DNA from: Herminiimonas sp.
GTDB lineage: Bacteria > Pseudomonadota > Gammaproteobacteria > Burkholderiales > Burkholderiaceae
Assembly: GCA_014377155.1 (NCBI GenBank)
Contig: JACMQD010000115.1
Span: 1 to 19,057 of the forward strand
Direction: 5' to 3'
DNA: 19,057 nt
Positions 7,854 through 16,291 of this stretch are shown here, piece after piece. The first letter of the stretch is position 1; each line of letters begins with the position of its first letter. Below the pieces are notes generated by a model. The model had not been told where the DNA came from, did not search any database, and saw nothing but the letters and a program-made list of their open reading frames with translations. The position numbers were made by a program, and so were the translations under genes.

Positions 7854-10211
7854 ATGCGCTTGAACCTTGCCACGATCAAGTCGAGGCTGGCGCGGCATCC
7901 CTGCCGCGCCAGCCTCGCGGTGCTGCTGAGCTGCCTGCTGCTGCTCGACCGGGCCCTCCCGCCGCCCTTGCCGCAGGACAATGCCGGCATGCAGGTAGTA
8001 GCGCGTGACGGCTCGCCGTTGCGTGGCTGGCCGGACGCCGACGGCGTCTGGCGCATGCCGGTCACGCCCGAGCAGGTTTCGGCGCGTTATCTCGATGCGT
8101 TGCTGACCTATGAGGACCGCTGGTTCTATTGGCATCCCGGCATCAACCCGGTCGCCATGCTGCGCGCCGCATGGCAGTGGGCCGCATACGGACACATTGT
8201 CTCCGGCGGCTCGACCCTCAGCATGCAAGTCGCGCGGGCGCTGGAACCGGTGCCGCGCAGCCTGCCGGGTAAGCTGCGCCAGATCGCGCGCGCGCTGCAA
8301 CTTGAACTGCGCCTGTCCAAGCGCGATATCCTGACGCTGTATCTCAATCATGCGCCTATGGGCGGGATCGTCGAAGGCGTGGAAATGGCCAGCCGCAGTT
8401 ATCTTGGCAAAAGTGCCGCCGAGCTGTCATCGGCCGAAGCGGCGTTGCTGGTAGTGCTGCCGCAAGCACCGTCGCGGCTACGCCCGGACCGGCATGCGGC
8501 GCTGGCCCAGCAGGCGCGCGACAAGGTCTTGCGCCGCATGGCAGAGCTGCATCACTGGAGCCAGGCTGAAGTCGACGATGCGGTGGTCGAAAAAGTCGGC
8601 GCCAATGCGCCGCGACAGGCATGGCTGGCGCCATTGGCAGCCGAGCGCCTGCATCAGTCGGCCCGGCGCGCCATCGATGCCAAACGCGGCGCACCGGCGA
8701 CGGTCGTGCGGTCGACATTGGACCGCGACATGCAGGTCACTGTCGAGCGCATGTTGGCCGATCGTGTCGGGCAATTGCCGCGCTTCGTGTCGATGGCGGC
8801 GCTGGTGATGGATACCCAGTCGCTGGAAATCCTGGCCTACGCCGGCTCGGCCGACTTTACCGATGCACGCCGCTTCAGTCACGTCGACATGGTGCGCGGC
8901 ATCCGTTCGCCCGGCTCGACGCTCAAGCCGTTCCTGTATGCGATGGCGCTCGACGATGGCCTCATCCATTCCGAGAGCCTGATGGCCGATACGCCGCAAT
9001 CGTTTGCCGGCTACGACCCCGGCAACTTCCAGGCCAGCTTTTCCGGGCCGGTGAGCGTGTCCGAAGCGTTGCAGCGCTCGCTCAATGTGCCGGCGGTGGA
9101 TTTGCTGGACAGGATCGGGGCCGCCCGATTTGCCGCACGCCTGTCTAGTGCCGGCCTGCGCTTGCGCCTGCCGAAAGATGCTGCCCCCAACCTCAGCATC
9201 ATTTTGGGCGGCGCCGGCACTAGTCTCGAAGAACTGGTGGGCGCTTATCGCTCGCTGGCTGCCGGCGGCATGGCCGGTACGCCGCGTATTACACCGGATG
9301 CGCCGCGGCGCGAAGCGCGCATGATGAGCGCCGGCGCAGCCTTCATCGTGCGCAGCATCCTGGAGAGTGGTGGCCATCCCGACCGGCCGTTTGTCGAGAA
9401 CGATGTCGGCGGCGCGCGTCTGGCCTGGAAGACCGGCACCAGCTATGGATTCCGCGATGCGTGGGCGGTTGGTGTCTCTGGCCGCTATACCCTTGGCGTG
9501 TGGGTCGGACGTCCCGATGGCACGCCTAACCCGGGATTTTTCGGCGCCAATGTCGCCGCCCCTTTGCTGCAACAAATTGCGCTGGCCCTGCCGCGCAGCG
9601 AGATGCCGGCCGATTCGCGTCCGTCGGAGGTAGCGAGTGCACAGATTTGCTGGCCGCTGGGCACGGCAGCAGTGACGACGCCGCCTGAACACTGCCATGT
9701 CAGGCGCAGCGCCTGGATCTTGCGCGATACCATTCCACCGACCTTGCCTGACCGCTTGCGTGGGCGTGGCCTGATCGAAAACGCCTGGTTCGACCCGCAG
9801 ACGCACTTGCGTACGACGCCGACCTGTCAGCCCGATGCCCAGCGACGCGAAGTGGCGCGCTGGCCGGCCTTGCTCGATGCGTGGCTGTCAGTAGCGCAAA
9901 AGCAGCAGCTGGGACTGGTCGCATGGTCACCCGAGTGTCCACAAGCGAGCATAGTCGGCAGCATTCGCCTGATGGGTTTGCGCAGCGGTAGCCGGTTGCG
10001 CGCAGCACCCGGTCAGCAGCAACTGGTCGTCACCCTCGATGCGGTGGGCGGCACCGGCCTGCATTACTGGTTACTGGACGGCCGCCAGATTTCTGCCGCC
10101 AGCACCGCCAGAAAACGCAGTTTCACGCTCAGCGGCGCCGGCATGCACAGCATTGCGGTGATCGACGCCGCCGGGCATTACGACAGTCTGGTGTTCGAAT
10201 TGGATGGATAA
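7854..10211 (+). CDS. pbpC: Penicillin-binding protein 1C, bifunctional glycosyltransferase/transpeptidase
   Basis: The 785-residue protein has the PBP1C domain order. A short N-terminal membrane segment (about residues 19-32) comes first. The GT51 glycosyltransferase follows, with catalytic E87 in YEDRWFYWHPG and the GGSTLSMQVAR motif. The transpeptidase carries nucleophile S355 in GSTLK, S409-L-N411 and K526-T-G. A C-terminal PBP1C-type beta domain covers about residues 690-785. It would polymerise and cross-link peptidoglycan in the periplasm, although E. coli PBP1C is mainly known as a glycosyltransferase. It follows the A2M gene as in many Gram-negative bacteria, where the pair is proposed to repair and defend the wall after attack. 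The start at 7854 is chosen for its GGAG. An unusually strong inverted repeat lies in codons 10-22. All catalytic motifs are present. Confidence 0.96.
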   Translation: MRLNLATIKSRLARHPCRASLAVLLSCLLLLDRALPPPLPQDNAGMQVVARDGSPLRGWPDADGVWRMPVTPEQVSARYLDALLTYEDRWFYWHPGINPVAMLRAAWQWAAYGHIVSGGSTLSMQVARALEPVPRSLPGKLRQIARALQLELRLSKRDILTLYLNHAPMGGIVEGVEMASRSYLGKSAAELSSAEAALLVVLPQAPSRLRPDRHAALAQQARDKVLRRMAELHHWSQAEVDDAVVEKVGANAPRQAWLAPLAAERLHQSARRAIDAKRGAPATVVRSTLDRDMQVTVERMLADRVGQLPRFVSMAALVMDTQSLEILAYAGSADFTDARRFSHVDMVRGIRSPGSTLKPFLYAMALDDGLIHSESLMADTPQSFAGYDPGNFQASFSGPVSVSEALQRSLNVPAVDLLDRIGAARFAARLSSAGLRLRLPKDAAPNLSIILGGAGTSLEELVGAYRSLAAGGMAGTPRITPDAPRREARMMSAGAAFIVRSILESGGHPDRPFVENDVGGARLAWKTGTSYGFRDAWAVGVSGRYTLGVWVGRPDGTPNPGFFGANVAAPLLQQIALALPRSEMPADSRPSEVASAQICWPLGTAAVTTPPEHCHVRRSAWILRDTIPPTLPDRLRGRGLIENAWFDPQTHLRTTPTCQPDAQRREVARWPALLDAWLSVAQKQQLGLVAWSPECPQASIVGSIRLMGLRSGSRLRAAPGQQQLVVTLDAVGGTGLHYWLLDGRQISAASTARKRSFTLSGAGMHSIAVIDAAGHYDSLVFELDG
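7882..7917 (+). repeat. Perfect 15-bp inverted repeat inside the 5' end of pbpC
   Basis: CGAGGCTGGCGCGGC (7882-7896) and its exact reverse complement (7903-7917) flank the 6-base loop ATCCCT. The repeat begins 28 bases after the pbpC start codon and encodes residues 10-22. In mRNA this GC-rich stem would be very stable and close to the ribosome's initiation footprint. Confidence 0.85.
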
Positions 10212-10226
10212 AAAACTGTGGCATGT

Positions 10227-10248
10227 GGCAGCGTCCTCTATCGTTGCC
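10227..10248 (+). terminator. Possible weak terminator after pbpC
   Basis: GGCAGCG (10227-10233) can pair with CGTTGCC (10242-10248) across an 8-base loop, with one G-U pair in the plus-strand RNA. It lies 15 bases after the pbpC stop in the 55-base convergent gap before the ZIP gene. No U-tract follows, so intrinsic termination is doubtful. Confidence 0.3.
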
Positions 10249-10266
10249 TTCGAGCTGCTGCGATTG

Positions 10267-11031
10267 TCAACCGCCTATCTTGGTCAGCGCGAACGCCGCC
10301 AGAAATCCGGTAACGGTAATCAGGCCGGCAAAGGTATGGGTGCCCTCGAATGCTTCCGGGATCATGGTTTCCACCAGCATTGCCAGAATCGCGCCGGCGG
10401 CGATCGCGGTGGTACCTGCCACCAGCTCGGGCGGCAGGTCCCGGAACAACGTAAAGCCGGCCAGCGCTGCGAGCCCCGATACCAGTGCAATGCCGCCCCA
10501 GATGCCGAAAATGTAGAGCTTGCTGCGACCGGCCTTCTTCATGCCTGCCGCACTAGACATGCCTTCCGGGATATTGGAAAGGAAGATCGCGATCACCGCC
10601 ACCAGGCTGACCGCGCCGCCTTCGAGCATGCTCAGGCCAATGACGATCGATTCGGGAATGCCATCGAGCAAAGCGCCTGCGGCAATGGCCAGGCCACTGC
10701 CGCCGTCCTCCTTATGCGATGGCTGCTGAGTGCCGGAGCGTTTGCGGTGTTTTGCGCCTTTATGCGATAGCGCCCAATTAACCGCGGTATAGACCAGCGC
10801 GCCACCTAAAAAGCCGACCGCAGTAGAGTTGAATCCGCCGGTCTTGAACGCTTCTTCCATCAGTTCGAACGACAGCGCCGAAATCAGCACGCCGCTGCCG
10901 AACGCCATGACCGAGGCAACGACCCGTTGCGAGATATCGACGAAGTAGCCCATGCCGGCGCCCAGCAACAAGGCTGTCCCGGCGACAAAACCCCAGAAAC
11001 CCGCTTGCGCCCACATTGGAATGTCATGCAT
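10267..11031 (-). CDS. ZIP-family metal transporter with atypical motif residues
   Basis: This 254-residue membrane protein has about eight hydrophobic segments and a His/Lys-rich cytoplasmic loop (residues 90-108: SHKGAKHRKRSGTQQPSHK), the ZIP plan. The two motif helices read LLDGIPESIVIG (121-132) and SNIPEGMSSAAG (152-163). Typical ZIP zinc transporters have His at the first motif position (HNxPEG and HxxPEG); here Asp123 and Ser152/Asn153 stand instead, while Pro and Glu are kept. It probably moves divalent metal ions across the inner membrane, but the substrate is not predictable. AGGA lies 7 bases before the ATG at 11031. It is divergent from the flavoprotein gene and convergent with pbpC. 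The family call is strong. Confidence 0.85.
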   Translation of the reverse strand: MHDIPMWAQAGFWGFVAGTALLLGAGMGYFVDISQRVVASVMAFGSGVLISALSFELMEEAFKTGGFNSTAVGFLGGALVYTAVNWALSHKGAKHRKRSGTQQPSHKEDGGSGLAIAAGALLDGIPESIVIGLSMLEGGAVSLVAVIAIFLSNIPEGMSSAAGMKKAGRSKLYIFGIWGGIALVSGLAALAGFTLFRDLPPELVAGTTAIAAGAILAMLVETMIPEAFEGTHTFAGLITVTGFLAAFALTKIGG

Positions 11032-11219
11032 GTTACTGTCCTGTCGATCTGGTTGAACACATTCAGGTGATAGTGCGCTGACAGCATAGCGAACCAGCAG
11101 GTTACCGTGTCGGGAAGTTCTAACGGATTCTCGTCATGTCTTGCTTTGCCCTGCAGCGCCACGTGTAGAGTATCTCTGTGATTCAATTGGCAACAAAAAA
11201 AACCTTTTAAGGGAAATCA
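11032..11219. promoter_or_regulatory. Divergent intergenic region between the ZIP transporter and flavoprotein genes
   Basis: These 188 bases must hold promoters for both genes. On the plus strand TTGCTT (11141-11146) with TAGAGT (11166-11171) is a weak candidate with a 19-base spacer. An A8 run (11195-11202) precedes the ribosome binding site AAGGGA (11209-11214), 5 bases before the GTG start. I found no recognisable zinc-regulator (Zur) box. Confidence 0.3.
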
Positions 11220-12320
11220 GTGGAACACATCGATTGCGTGGTGATCGGCGCCGGTGTCGTTGGCCTGGCTATCGCCAGAAAACTCGCACAAGACGGCAGG
11301 GAAGTCGTGATCCTGGAAACCGCCGACCGCATCGGCACCGGCACCAGTTCACGCAACAGCGAAGTCATTCACGCCGGCATCTACACCCCGCACGATTGGC
11401 TCAAGACGCGCCTATGCGTCGAAGGCAAGGCAGCGCTCTACGTCTATTGCCAGTCCCATCATGTCCCGTACCGCCGCTGCGGCAAGCTGATCGTCGCCAC
11501 GCATGCCGGGCAGCGCGATACCCTCGACGTCATTCGCGCCAGGGCCGCAGCCAATGGCGTTAGCGACTTGCGCCTGCTCACGCCGGCACAAGTGCATGAA
11601 ATCGAACCTGACATCGCCTGCGTCGGTGCGTTGCTGTCGCCCGGCACCGGCATCATCGACAGCCATGCGTTCATGTTGTCGCTGCAAGGCGAGGCCGAAC
11701 GGGCGGGTGCGGTGTTCGCATTCGGCTCGCCGCTGGAACGCGGCGAAGTGCGGTCCGACGGCATTGTGCTCGACGTCGGTGGCATCGATCCGAGTCGCTG
11801 GCATGCGGGGACCGTGATCAATTGCGGTGGACTTTACGCGCAACAGATTGCGCAGCGTCTGCAGGGCTTCCCGCCGGCGTGGGTGGCGCCGGCCTTCTAT
11901 GCCAAAGGCAATTATTTCGCCCTGGCTGGCCGTAGCCGATTCAGCCATCTGGTGTATCCGGTGCCGGAAGCCGCAGGACTGGGCGTGCATCTGACCATCG
12001 ATCTGGGTGGGCAGGTGCGCTTCGGCCCCGATGTCGAATGGATCGACACCCTCGATTATCCGGTCGATGCGCAACGGGGCGCAGCGTTTTACGCGGCGAT
12101 ACGACAATACTGGCCGGGCCTGCCGGCTGGTGCGCTGCATGCCGATTATGCCGGCATCCGTCCCAAGCTCGGCGGCCCGCAGGACGCGGCAACGGATTTC
12201 CGCATCGACGGCCCGCAAGCCCATGGGGTGCGCGGCCTGGTGAACCTGTTCGGCATCGAATCGCCGGGTTTGACGGCGTCGCTGGCGATTGCGGACTATG
12301 TGGCGGCGATGCTGGATTGA
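11220..12320 (+). CDS. FAD-dependent oxidoreductase, L-2-hydroxyglutarate oxidase/dehydrogenase-like
   Basis: The 366-residue protein has an N-terminal FAD-binding Rossmann motif, VVIGAGVVGLAIARKL (GxGxxG at residues 10-15), with the acidic ribose-binding residue E33. The family segment SSRNSEVIHAGIYTP follows. The C-terminal GIRPKL and NLFGIESPGLTASLAIADYV segments are typical of the L2HGDH/LhgO branch of the DAO family (COG0579). Such enzymes oxidise L-2-hydroxyglutarate or similar 2-hydroxy acids to 2-oxo acids and pass electrons to quinone or oxygen. The start is GTG at 11220, supported by AAGGGA 5 bases upstream and by the immediate MEHIDCVVIGAG N-terminus. A large perfect hairpin lies 48 bases after the stop, before convergent gatB. 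The family is clear; the exact substrate is inferred from homology. Confidence 0.88.
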   Translation: MEHIDCVVIGAGVVGLAIARKLAQDGREVVILETADRIGTGTSSRNSEVIHAGIYTPHDWLKTRLCVEGKAALYVYCQSHHVPYRRCGKLIVATHAGQRDTLDVIRARAAANGVSDLRLLTPAQVHEIEPDIACVGALLSPGTGIIDSHAFMLSLQGEAERAGAVFAFGSPLERGEVRSDGIVLDVGGIDPSRWHAGTVINCGGLYAQQIAQRLQGFPPAWVAPAFYAKGNYFALAGRSRFSHLVYPVPEAAGLGVHLTIDLGGQVRFGPDVEWIDTLDYPVDAQRGAAFYAAIRQYWPGLPAGALHADYAGIRPKLGGPQDAATDFRIDGPQAHGVRGLVNLFGIESPGLTASLAIADYVAAMLD

Positions 12321-12367
12321 TTCTTTCGATGACCTGAGAAAAGAGAACGGCCCGGGCAGTCGTTTTC

Positions 12368-12406
12368 CCCGCGTACCTGGACCAGGCACTGGTCCAGGTA
12401 CGCGGG
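12368..12406. terminator. Perfect 18-bp stem-loop between convergent genes (likely bidirectional terminator)
   Basis: CCCGCGTACCTGGACCAG (12368-12385) and its exact reverse complement (12389-12406) flank a 3-base loop, GCA. It lies 47 bases after the flavoprotein stop and 11 bases after the gatB stop, so it would fold at the end of both transcripts. Neither strand has a U-tract after the stem; the only T run (TTTT, 12363-12366) precedes the stem on the plus strand. Confidence 0.6.
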
Positions 12407-12417
12407 CCTGGTTACGG

Positions 12418-13878
12418 TCAGCCTTCCAGTTTCTTTTTCAGCAATTCTGTCAGCTGCGCCGGATTCGCTTTGCCTTTGGTGGCCTTCATTGCCTGGCCGA
12501 TCAGCGCATTGAACGCTTTTTCCTTACCCGCACGGAATTCTTCCACTGATTTTGCATTGGCGGCGAGCACCTCGTCGATAATCGTCTCCAGGGCGCCGCT
12601 GTCGGATATCTGTTTCAGGCCCTTCGAATCGATGATCTGATCGGCCAGCGATACCGCGCTCGAACGCGCCTCCCACATCGCCGCGAAGACTTCCTTGGCA
12701 ATCTTGTTGGAGATCGTGCCGTCGGCAATGCGTTGCAACAGCAGCGCGAACTGCCCGGCCGATACCGGCGCGTCGGCAATGTCGACGCCTTCGCGGTTGA
12801 GAGTCGAGGCGACATCGCCCATGAGCCAGTTGGCCGCGGGCTTGGCCTGGTCGCGGCCGGCGATAGTTACCACCACTTCGAAATAGGCGGCCAGCGCTTT
12901 CGATTGCGTCAGTACCATCGCGTCGTATTCCGACAAGCCCAGCTCGCTCATGAGGCGTGTGCGCATCGCGCCGGGCAGCTCCGGCATCGCCGCGCGCACG
13001 CGCTCGATCCATTCCGGCTCGATCACCAGCGGCGGCAAGTCCGGGTCCGGGAAATAGCGGTAATCCTGGGCGTCTTCCTTGCTGCGCATGGAGCGCGTTT
13101 CCTTGCGGTCGGGATCGTACAGGCGGGTGGCCTGGATCACCCGGCCGCCATCTTCGATCAGTTCGATCTGACGCCGTACTTCGATGTTGATCGCGTCTTC
13201 CAGGAAGCGAAACGAGTTCAGGTTCTTGATCTCGCAGCGGGTGCCGTATTCCTTTTGTCCGACCGGACGCACCGAAACGTTGGCGTCGCAGCGAAACGAC
13301 CCTTCCTGCATGTTGCCATCGCAAATGCCCAGCCAGGTCACCAGCGAATGCAGCGACTTGGCGTAAGCCACCGCTTCTGCGGCGCTGCGCATGTCGGGTT
13401 CGGTGACGATTTCGAGCAGCGGTGTGCCAGCGCGATTGAGATCGATTCCGGTCATGCCTTGATAGTCTTCATGCAGCGATTTGCCGGCGTCTTCTTCGAG
13501 ATGGGCGCGCGTGAGCTGGATGGTCTTGCGCTCCGGCTTGCCATCCTTGTCGACAAAGAACGACATGGTTCCGCCCTGCACCACCGGCGTTTCGAACTGG
13601 CTGATCTGATAACCCTTGGGCAGGTCGGGATAAAAATAATTCTTGCGCGCGAAAATCGAGCGCGGCGCAATCGTCGCGCCGATGGCCAGGCCGAACTGGA
13701 TCGCGCGTTCGACCGCGCCCCGGTTCATCACCGGCAACACGCCCGGCAATGCAAGATCGACCGGGCAGGCCTGCGTATTGGGCTCGGCGCCGAAACGGAT
13801 CGGTGCGCCACTGAAAATTTTCGACTGGGTGGTGAGCTGCGTGTGCGTCCCAAGACCGATGACTACTTCCCATTGCAT
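12418..13878 (-). CDS. gatB: Asp/Glu-tRNA amidotransferase subunit B, with Glu10 replaced by Gly
   Basis: The 486-residue subunit B of the GatCAB amidotransferase phosphorylates the mischarged aminoacyl-tRNA and transfers ammonia to it. It carries the usual landmarks: [47 protein letters not shown] (127-133), the family signature [14 protein letters not shown] (145-158), and a C-terminal YqeY-type helical domain ending [20 protein letters not shown]. The N-terminus reads [15 protein letters not shown]; nearly all GatB proteins have Glu at residue 10 (GLExH), but here the codon is GGG. His12 is kept. AGGAGG precedes the ATG at 13878. It is the last gene of the gat operon, 15 bases after the six-cysteine protein gene. 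Identity is certain; the effect of Gly10 is open. Confidence 0.95.
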   Translation of the reverse strand: MQWEVVIGLGTHTQLTTQSKIFSGAPIRFGAEPNTQACPVDLALPGVLPVMNRGAVERAIQFGLAIGATIAPRSIFARKNYFYPDLPKGYQISQFETPVVQGGTMSFFVDKDGKPERKTIQLTRAHLEEDAGKSLHEDYQGMTGIDLNRAGTPLLEIVTEPDMRSAAEAVAYAKSLHSLVTWLGICDGNMQEGSFRCDANVSVRPVGQKEYGTRCEIKNLNSFRFLEDAINIEVRRQIELIEDGGRVIQATRLYDPDRKETRSMRSKEDAQDYRYFPDPDLPPLVIEPEWIERVRAAMPELPGAMRTRLMSELGLSEYDAMVLTQSKALAAYFEVVVTIAGRDQAKPAANWLMGDVASTLNREGVDIADAPVSAGQFALLLQRIADGTISNKIAKEVFAAMWEARSSAVSLADQIIDSKGLKQISDSGALETIIDEVLAANAKSVEEFRAGKEKAFNALIGQAMKATKGKANPAQLTELLKKKLEG

Positions 13879-13885
13879 GATTGAA

Positions 13886-13891
13886 CCTCCT
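13886..13891 (-). promoter_or_regulatory. Strong ribosome binding site of gatB
   Basis: On the minus strand a full AGGAGG ends 7 bases before the gatB ATG (13878). It lies in the 15-base gap after the upstream stop, so gatB has its own strong initiation site although it is the distal gene of the operon. Confidence 0.75.
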
Positions 13892-13893
13892 GT

Positions 13894-14391
13894 TTATTCT
13901 TCGTAACGACAGCTGCCGGTTTTGAGATCGACCGATAGTGCCGAGAAATTGCTGCGCGATCCGCACAAGGCCGGGCAGGTCGGCGTGACGTGCAGCATGT
14001 CGCCGTCACGTTCGAGCCGGATCGCGCAATTGATCCCGTGATCGGAATCGTACCCGCGACGGTTGCGGGTGGCGCGCGCATCGAGCAGGCTCACGCGCCA
14101 CGACGCGTTGCCGGCTTCGCTGCGCACATCGCTTTGCAGTCCGTCGGTTTCGGCGATGCTGCATTCGAAGCCATGGGTGCGGCGAAACAGCGATGACTCC
14201 CAATGAAATTCCTCGATGCGCTTGCCGTCGAGACGAAATACGCCGCTGTCGGCATAGAGCGCGCTCTGGTTGTCGACCACCCGCGTCTGGCTGCATGAAA
14301 ATTTGGCATCGAGCTGCTGCGCCCGGGCATTGCATGCATTGGCCACTAGCACGGCCAATGCCGCACCGCGCATCACCCGCCCGGCATTCAT
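13894..14391 (-). CDS. Small exported six-cysteine protein of unknown function, within the gat operon
   Basis: I do not recognise the family. The 165-residue product starts at an ATG that overlaps the gatA stop as ATGA, so it is probably translationally coupled to gatA; an in-frame ATG 27 bases upstream would lie inside gatA. A signal peptide is clear ([18 protein letters not shown], cleavage expected near residue 24). The mature part has exactly six cysteines (C33, C77, C122, C139, C143, C161), enough for three disulfides. Its end is compact: [20 protein letters not shown], then GSCRYEE. The [12 protein letters not shown] motif loosely recalls small periplasmic proteins of the LprI-like lysozyme-inhibitor kind, but this is only a resemblance. 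An exported protein between two subunits of a cytoplasmic tRNA enzyme is odd. gatB follows after 15 bases. Confidence 0.8.
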   Translation of the reverse strand: MNAGRVMRGAALAVLVANACNARAQQLDAKFSCSQTRVVDNQSALYADSGVFRLDGKRIEEFHWESSLFRRTHGFECSIAETDGLQSDVRSEAGNASWRVSLLDARATRNRRGYDSDHGINCAIRLERDGDMLHVTPTCPALCGSRSNFSALSVDLKTGSCRYEE

Positions 14392-15848
14392 GTATCGGCC
14401 GGCTGACGCAGATGCCAATCGGTCGCCAGCTGATACTGATGGGCGATATTGAGCAGTTTCGCTTCATCGAAATAATTGCCGATCAATTGCAGGCCGACCG
14501 GACGATGGGCATTTTTCTCGCCCTGGCCGAAGCCGCAGGGAATCGACATGCCCGGCAGTCCCGCCAGGCTGGTTGACAGCGTGTAGATATCGGCGAGGTA
14601 ATTGGCGACCGGATCATCGGCCTTGTCGCCCAGGTCCCACGCCACGGTCGGCGCGACCGGTCCCATGATGACGTCGCACCGGGTAAAAGCGTTTTTGAAA
14701 TCCTCGGCGATCAGGCGTCGGATCTTTTGCGCCTGCAGGTAGTAGGCGTCGTAGTAGCCATGCGACAGCACGTAAGCGCCGACCAGGATGCGGCGCTTGA
14801 CCTCTTCGCCAAATCCCTCCGAGCGCGATTTTTTGTACATGTCCGACAGATCCTTGTAGGCGGCGGCGCGATGGCCGTAGCGCACGCCGTCGAAACGGCT
14901 CAGGTTGGACGAGGCCTCGGCCGGCGCAATCACGTAATACACCGGGATCGACAGTTCGGTCTTGGGCAGCGTGATGTCGACCAGCGTGGCGCCGAGCCGT
15001 TCGTATTCGCCTAACGCGGCGCGCACCGCTGCTTCGACATCGGCCGCCAGACCGGCGCCGAAATATTCACGCGGCACGCCAATTTTCAGGCCCGCCAGAT
15101 TCTTGCCCAGATCGCGGTTGAAATCTTCATTGGCACGCTCGATGCTGGTCGAATCGCGCGCATCGAAACCAGCCATGGCGTTGAGTAGCAAGCCGCAGTC
15201 GGCTGCGCTTTTGGCGATCGGACCAGCCTGATCCAGCGATGACGCAAAAGCAATCATGCCGTAGCGCGATACCCGGCCATAAGTCGGCTTGATGCCGGTG
15301 ACGCCGCATAGCGACGCCGGTTGCCGGATCGAGCCGCCGGTGTCGGTGGCGGTCGCTGCCGGCGCCAGGCCTGCTGCGACGGCTGCAGCCGAACCACCGG
15401 ACGAGCCGCCCGGGATCGCTGCCTTGTCCCAAGGATTCTTCACCAGGCCGAAAGCAGAATTCTCGTTGGACGACCCCATCGCGAATTCGTCGCAGTTGAG
15501 CTTGCCCAGCGTAACCGTGCCGGCCTGGTTGAACAGTTCCACTACGGCCGCATCGAACGGGCTGACGTAATTGCCCAGCATCTTCGAGCCGGCGGTGGAG
15601 CGCCAGCCGCGCGTGACGAAAATATCCTTGTGCGCGATCGGAATGCCCGTCAGGGGTGTGCTGTCCTTGCTGGCGAGCCGCTGGTCGGCAACGGCGGCTT
15701 GTGCCAATGTCAATTCTTCGTCGACATGCAGAAACGCATTGAGGTCGCTGCGCGCGATGCGTTGCAGATATGACGTGGCCAGTTCGGTCGCGGACATTTG
15801 TCCGGTGTGCAGCATGGCCGAAAGTTCGGTGAGTGTTTTGGTGTGCAT
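14388..15848 (-). CDS. gatA: Asp/Glu-tRNA amidotransferase subunit A (glutaminase)
   Basis: The 486-residue amidase-signature protein releases ammonia from glutamine for GatB. The catalytic triad is visible and spaced as in S. aureus GatA: K74 in [10 protein letters not shown], the cis-Ser S149 in [15 protein letters not shown], and nucleophile S173 in [10 protein letters not shown]. The start is placed at the ATG at 15848, giving the usual [14 protein letters not shown]-terminus. An in-frame TTG at 15872 would add eight residues (MQPFSLHS) with no family match. Neither start has a clear Shine-Dalgarno sequence. The stop overlaps the next gene's ATG by four bases. gatC lies 77 bases upstream; a short GTTGC/GCAAC hairpin (15895-15909) sits in that gap. 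Length and motifs are normal. Confidence 0.97.
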   Translation of the reverse strand: MHTKTLTELSAMLHTGQMSATELATSYLQRIARSDLNAFLHVDEELTLAQAAVADQRLASKDSTPLTGIPIAHKDIFVTRGWRSTAGSKMLGNYVSPFDAAVVELFNQAGTVTLGKLNCDEFAMGSSNENSAFGLVKNPWDKAAIPGGSSGGSAAAVAAGLAPAATATDTGGSIRQPASLCGVTGIKPTYGRVSRYGMIAFASSLDQAGPIAKSAADCGLLLNAMAGFDARDSTSIERANEDFNRDLGKNLAGLKIGVPREYFGAGLAADVEAAVRAALGEYERLGATLVDITLPKTELSIPVYYVIAPAEASSNLSRFDGVRYGHRAAAYKDLSDMYKKSRSEGFGEEVKRRILVGAYVLSHGYYDAYYLQAQKIRRLIAEDFKNAFTRCDVIMGPVAPTVAWDLGDKADDPVANYLADIYTLSTSLAGLPGMSIPCGFGQGEKNAHRPVGLQLIGNYFDEAKLLNIAHQYQLATDWHLRQPADT

Positions 15849-15925
15849 GGAATGAAGTGAAAACGGTTGCAAAATACGGATTCAGGACTGGCTTGTTGCG
15901 TCATGCAACCAGCGACGGCGGCGAT

Positions 15926-16225
15926 CTACTCGATCACTTGCGGCACCAGATACAAGCCATCCTGCGTGGCCGGCGCCGGCTTCTGGTACTCGTCTCGGCG
16001 GTCGGGCTCGGTCGCCACGTCCTCGCGCAGTCGCAATGCAACCGGCTGATAGGCAGCGATGGGATGATTGAGCGGCTCGACGCCTGTAGTATCGACCGCG
16101 CTCATCTGTTCGACCAGTGCGAAGATGCCATTTAGTTTGGTCAGGGTTTGCGCTGCCTGCTCATCGCTCAGGTCCAGCTGCGCCAGAATGGCGAGGCGCT
16201 TAACATCGGAAAGCTCAAGAGACAT
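15926..16225 (-). CDS. gatC: Asp/Glu-tRNA amidotransferase subunit C
   Basis: The 99-residue protein has the usual GatC form: [20 protein letters not shown] at the N-terminus, a helical pair with [21 protein letters not shown], and a C-terminal LREDVATEP...[11 protein letters not shown] tail that wraps around GatA. GatC stabilises the GatA-GatB complex and has no catalytic residues. It is the first gene of the minus-strand operon gatC-gatA-(exported protein)-gatB and is divergent from mreB. I see no strong ribosome binding site before the ATG at 16225, so initiation may be weak or helped by A-rich sequence. Length is normal for the family. Confidence 0.95.
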   Translation of the reverse strand: MSLELSDVKRLAILAQLDLSDEQAAQTLTKLNGIFALVEQMSAVDTTGVEPLNHPIAAYQPVALRLREDVATEPDRRDEYQKPAPATQDGLYLVPQVIE

Positions 16226-16291
16226 GGTTGTATCGTGCGGTCTGGCCGCTCCGGTAGTTGGTTTTTAAAAATCGAAAATGCACTTTAGTTC

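Noticed and set aside
7911..7955. Possible lipobox (LLSC) at the PBP1C N-terminus
   Set aside because: The cysteine lies in the middle of a continuous hydrophobic stretch (LAVLLSCLLLL), as in a membrane helix; class A PBPs are anchored by such a helix and are not lipoproteins.
11195..11202. A8 run read as a U-tract terminator on the minus strand
   Set aside because: No GC-rich stem precedes it on the minus strand and no gene ends there; it is more likely leader sequence of the flavoprotein gene.
12733..13884. 383-codon open frame on the plus strand across gatB
   Set aside because: It is fully antisense to GatB, whose motifs are unmistakable; the translated product resembles no protein family I know.
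14392..14418. Longer start for the six-cysteine protein (ATG at 14418)
   Set aside because: It would overlap gatA by 31 bases and place nine extra residues before a normal signal peptide; the ATGA overlap start is more economical.
15849..15872. Upstream TTG start for gatA, adding eight residues
   Set aside because: The added residues (MQPFSLHS) are not part of GatA proteins, there is no ribosome site, and the ATG at 15848 gives the standard MHTKTL N-terminus.
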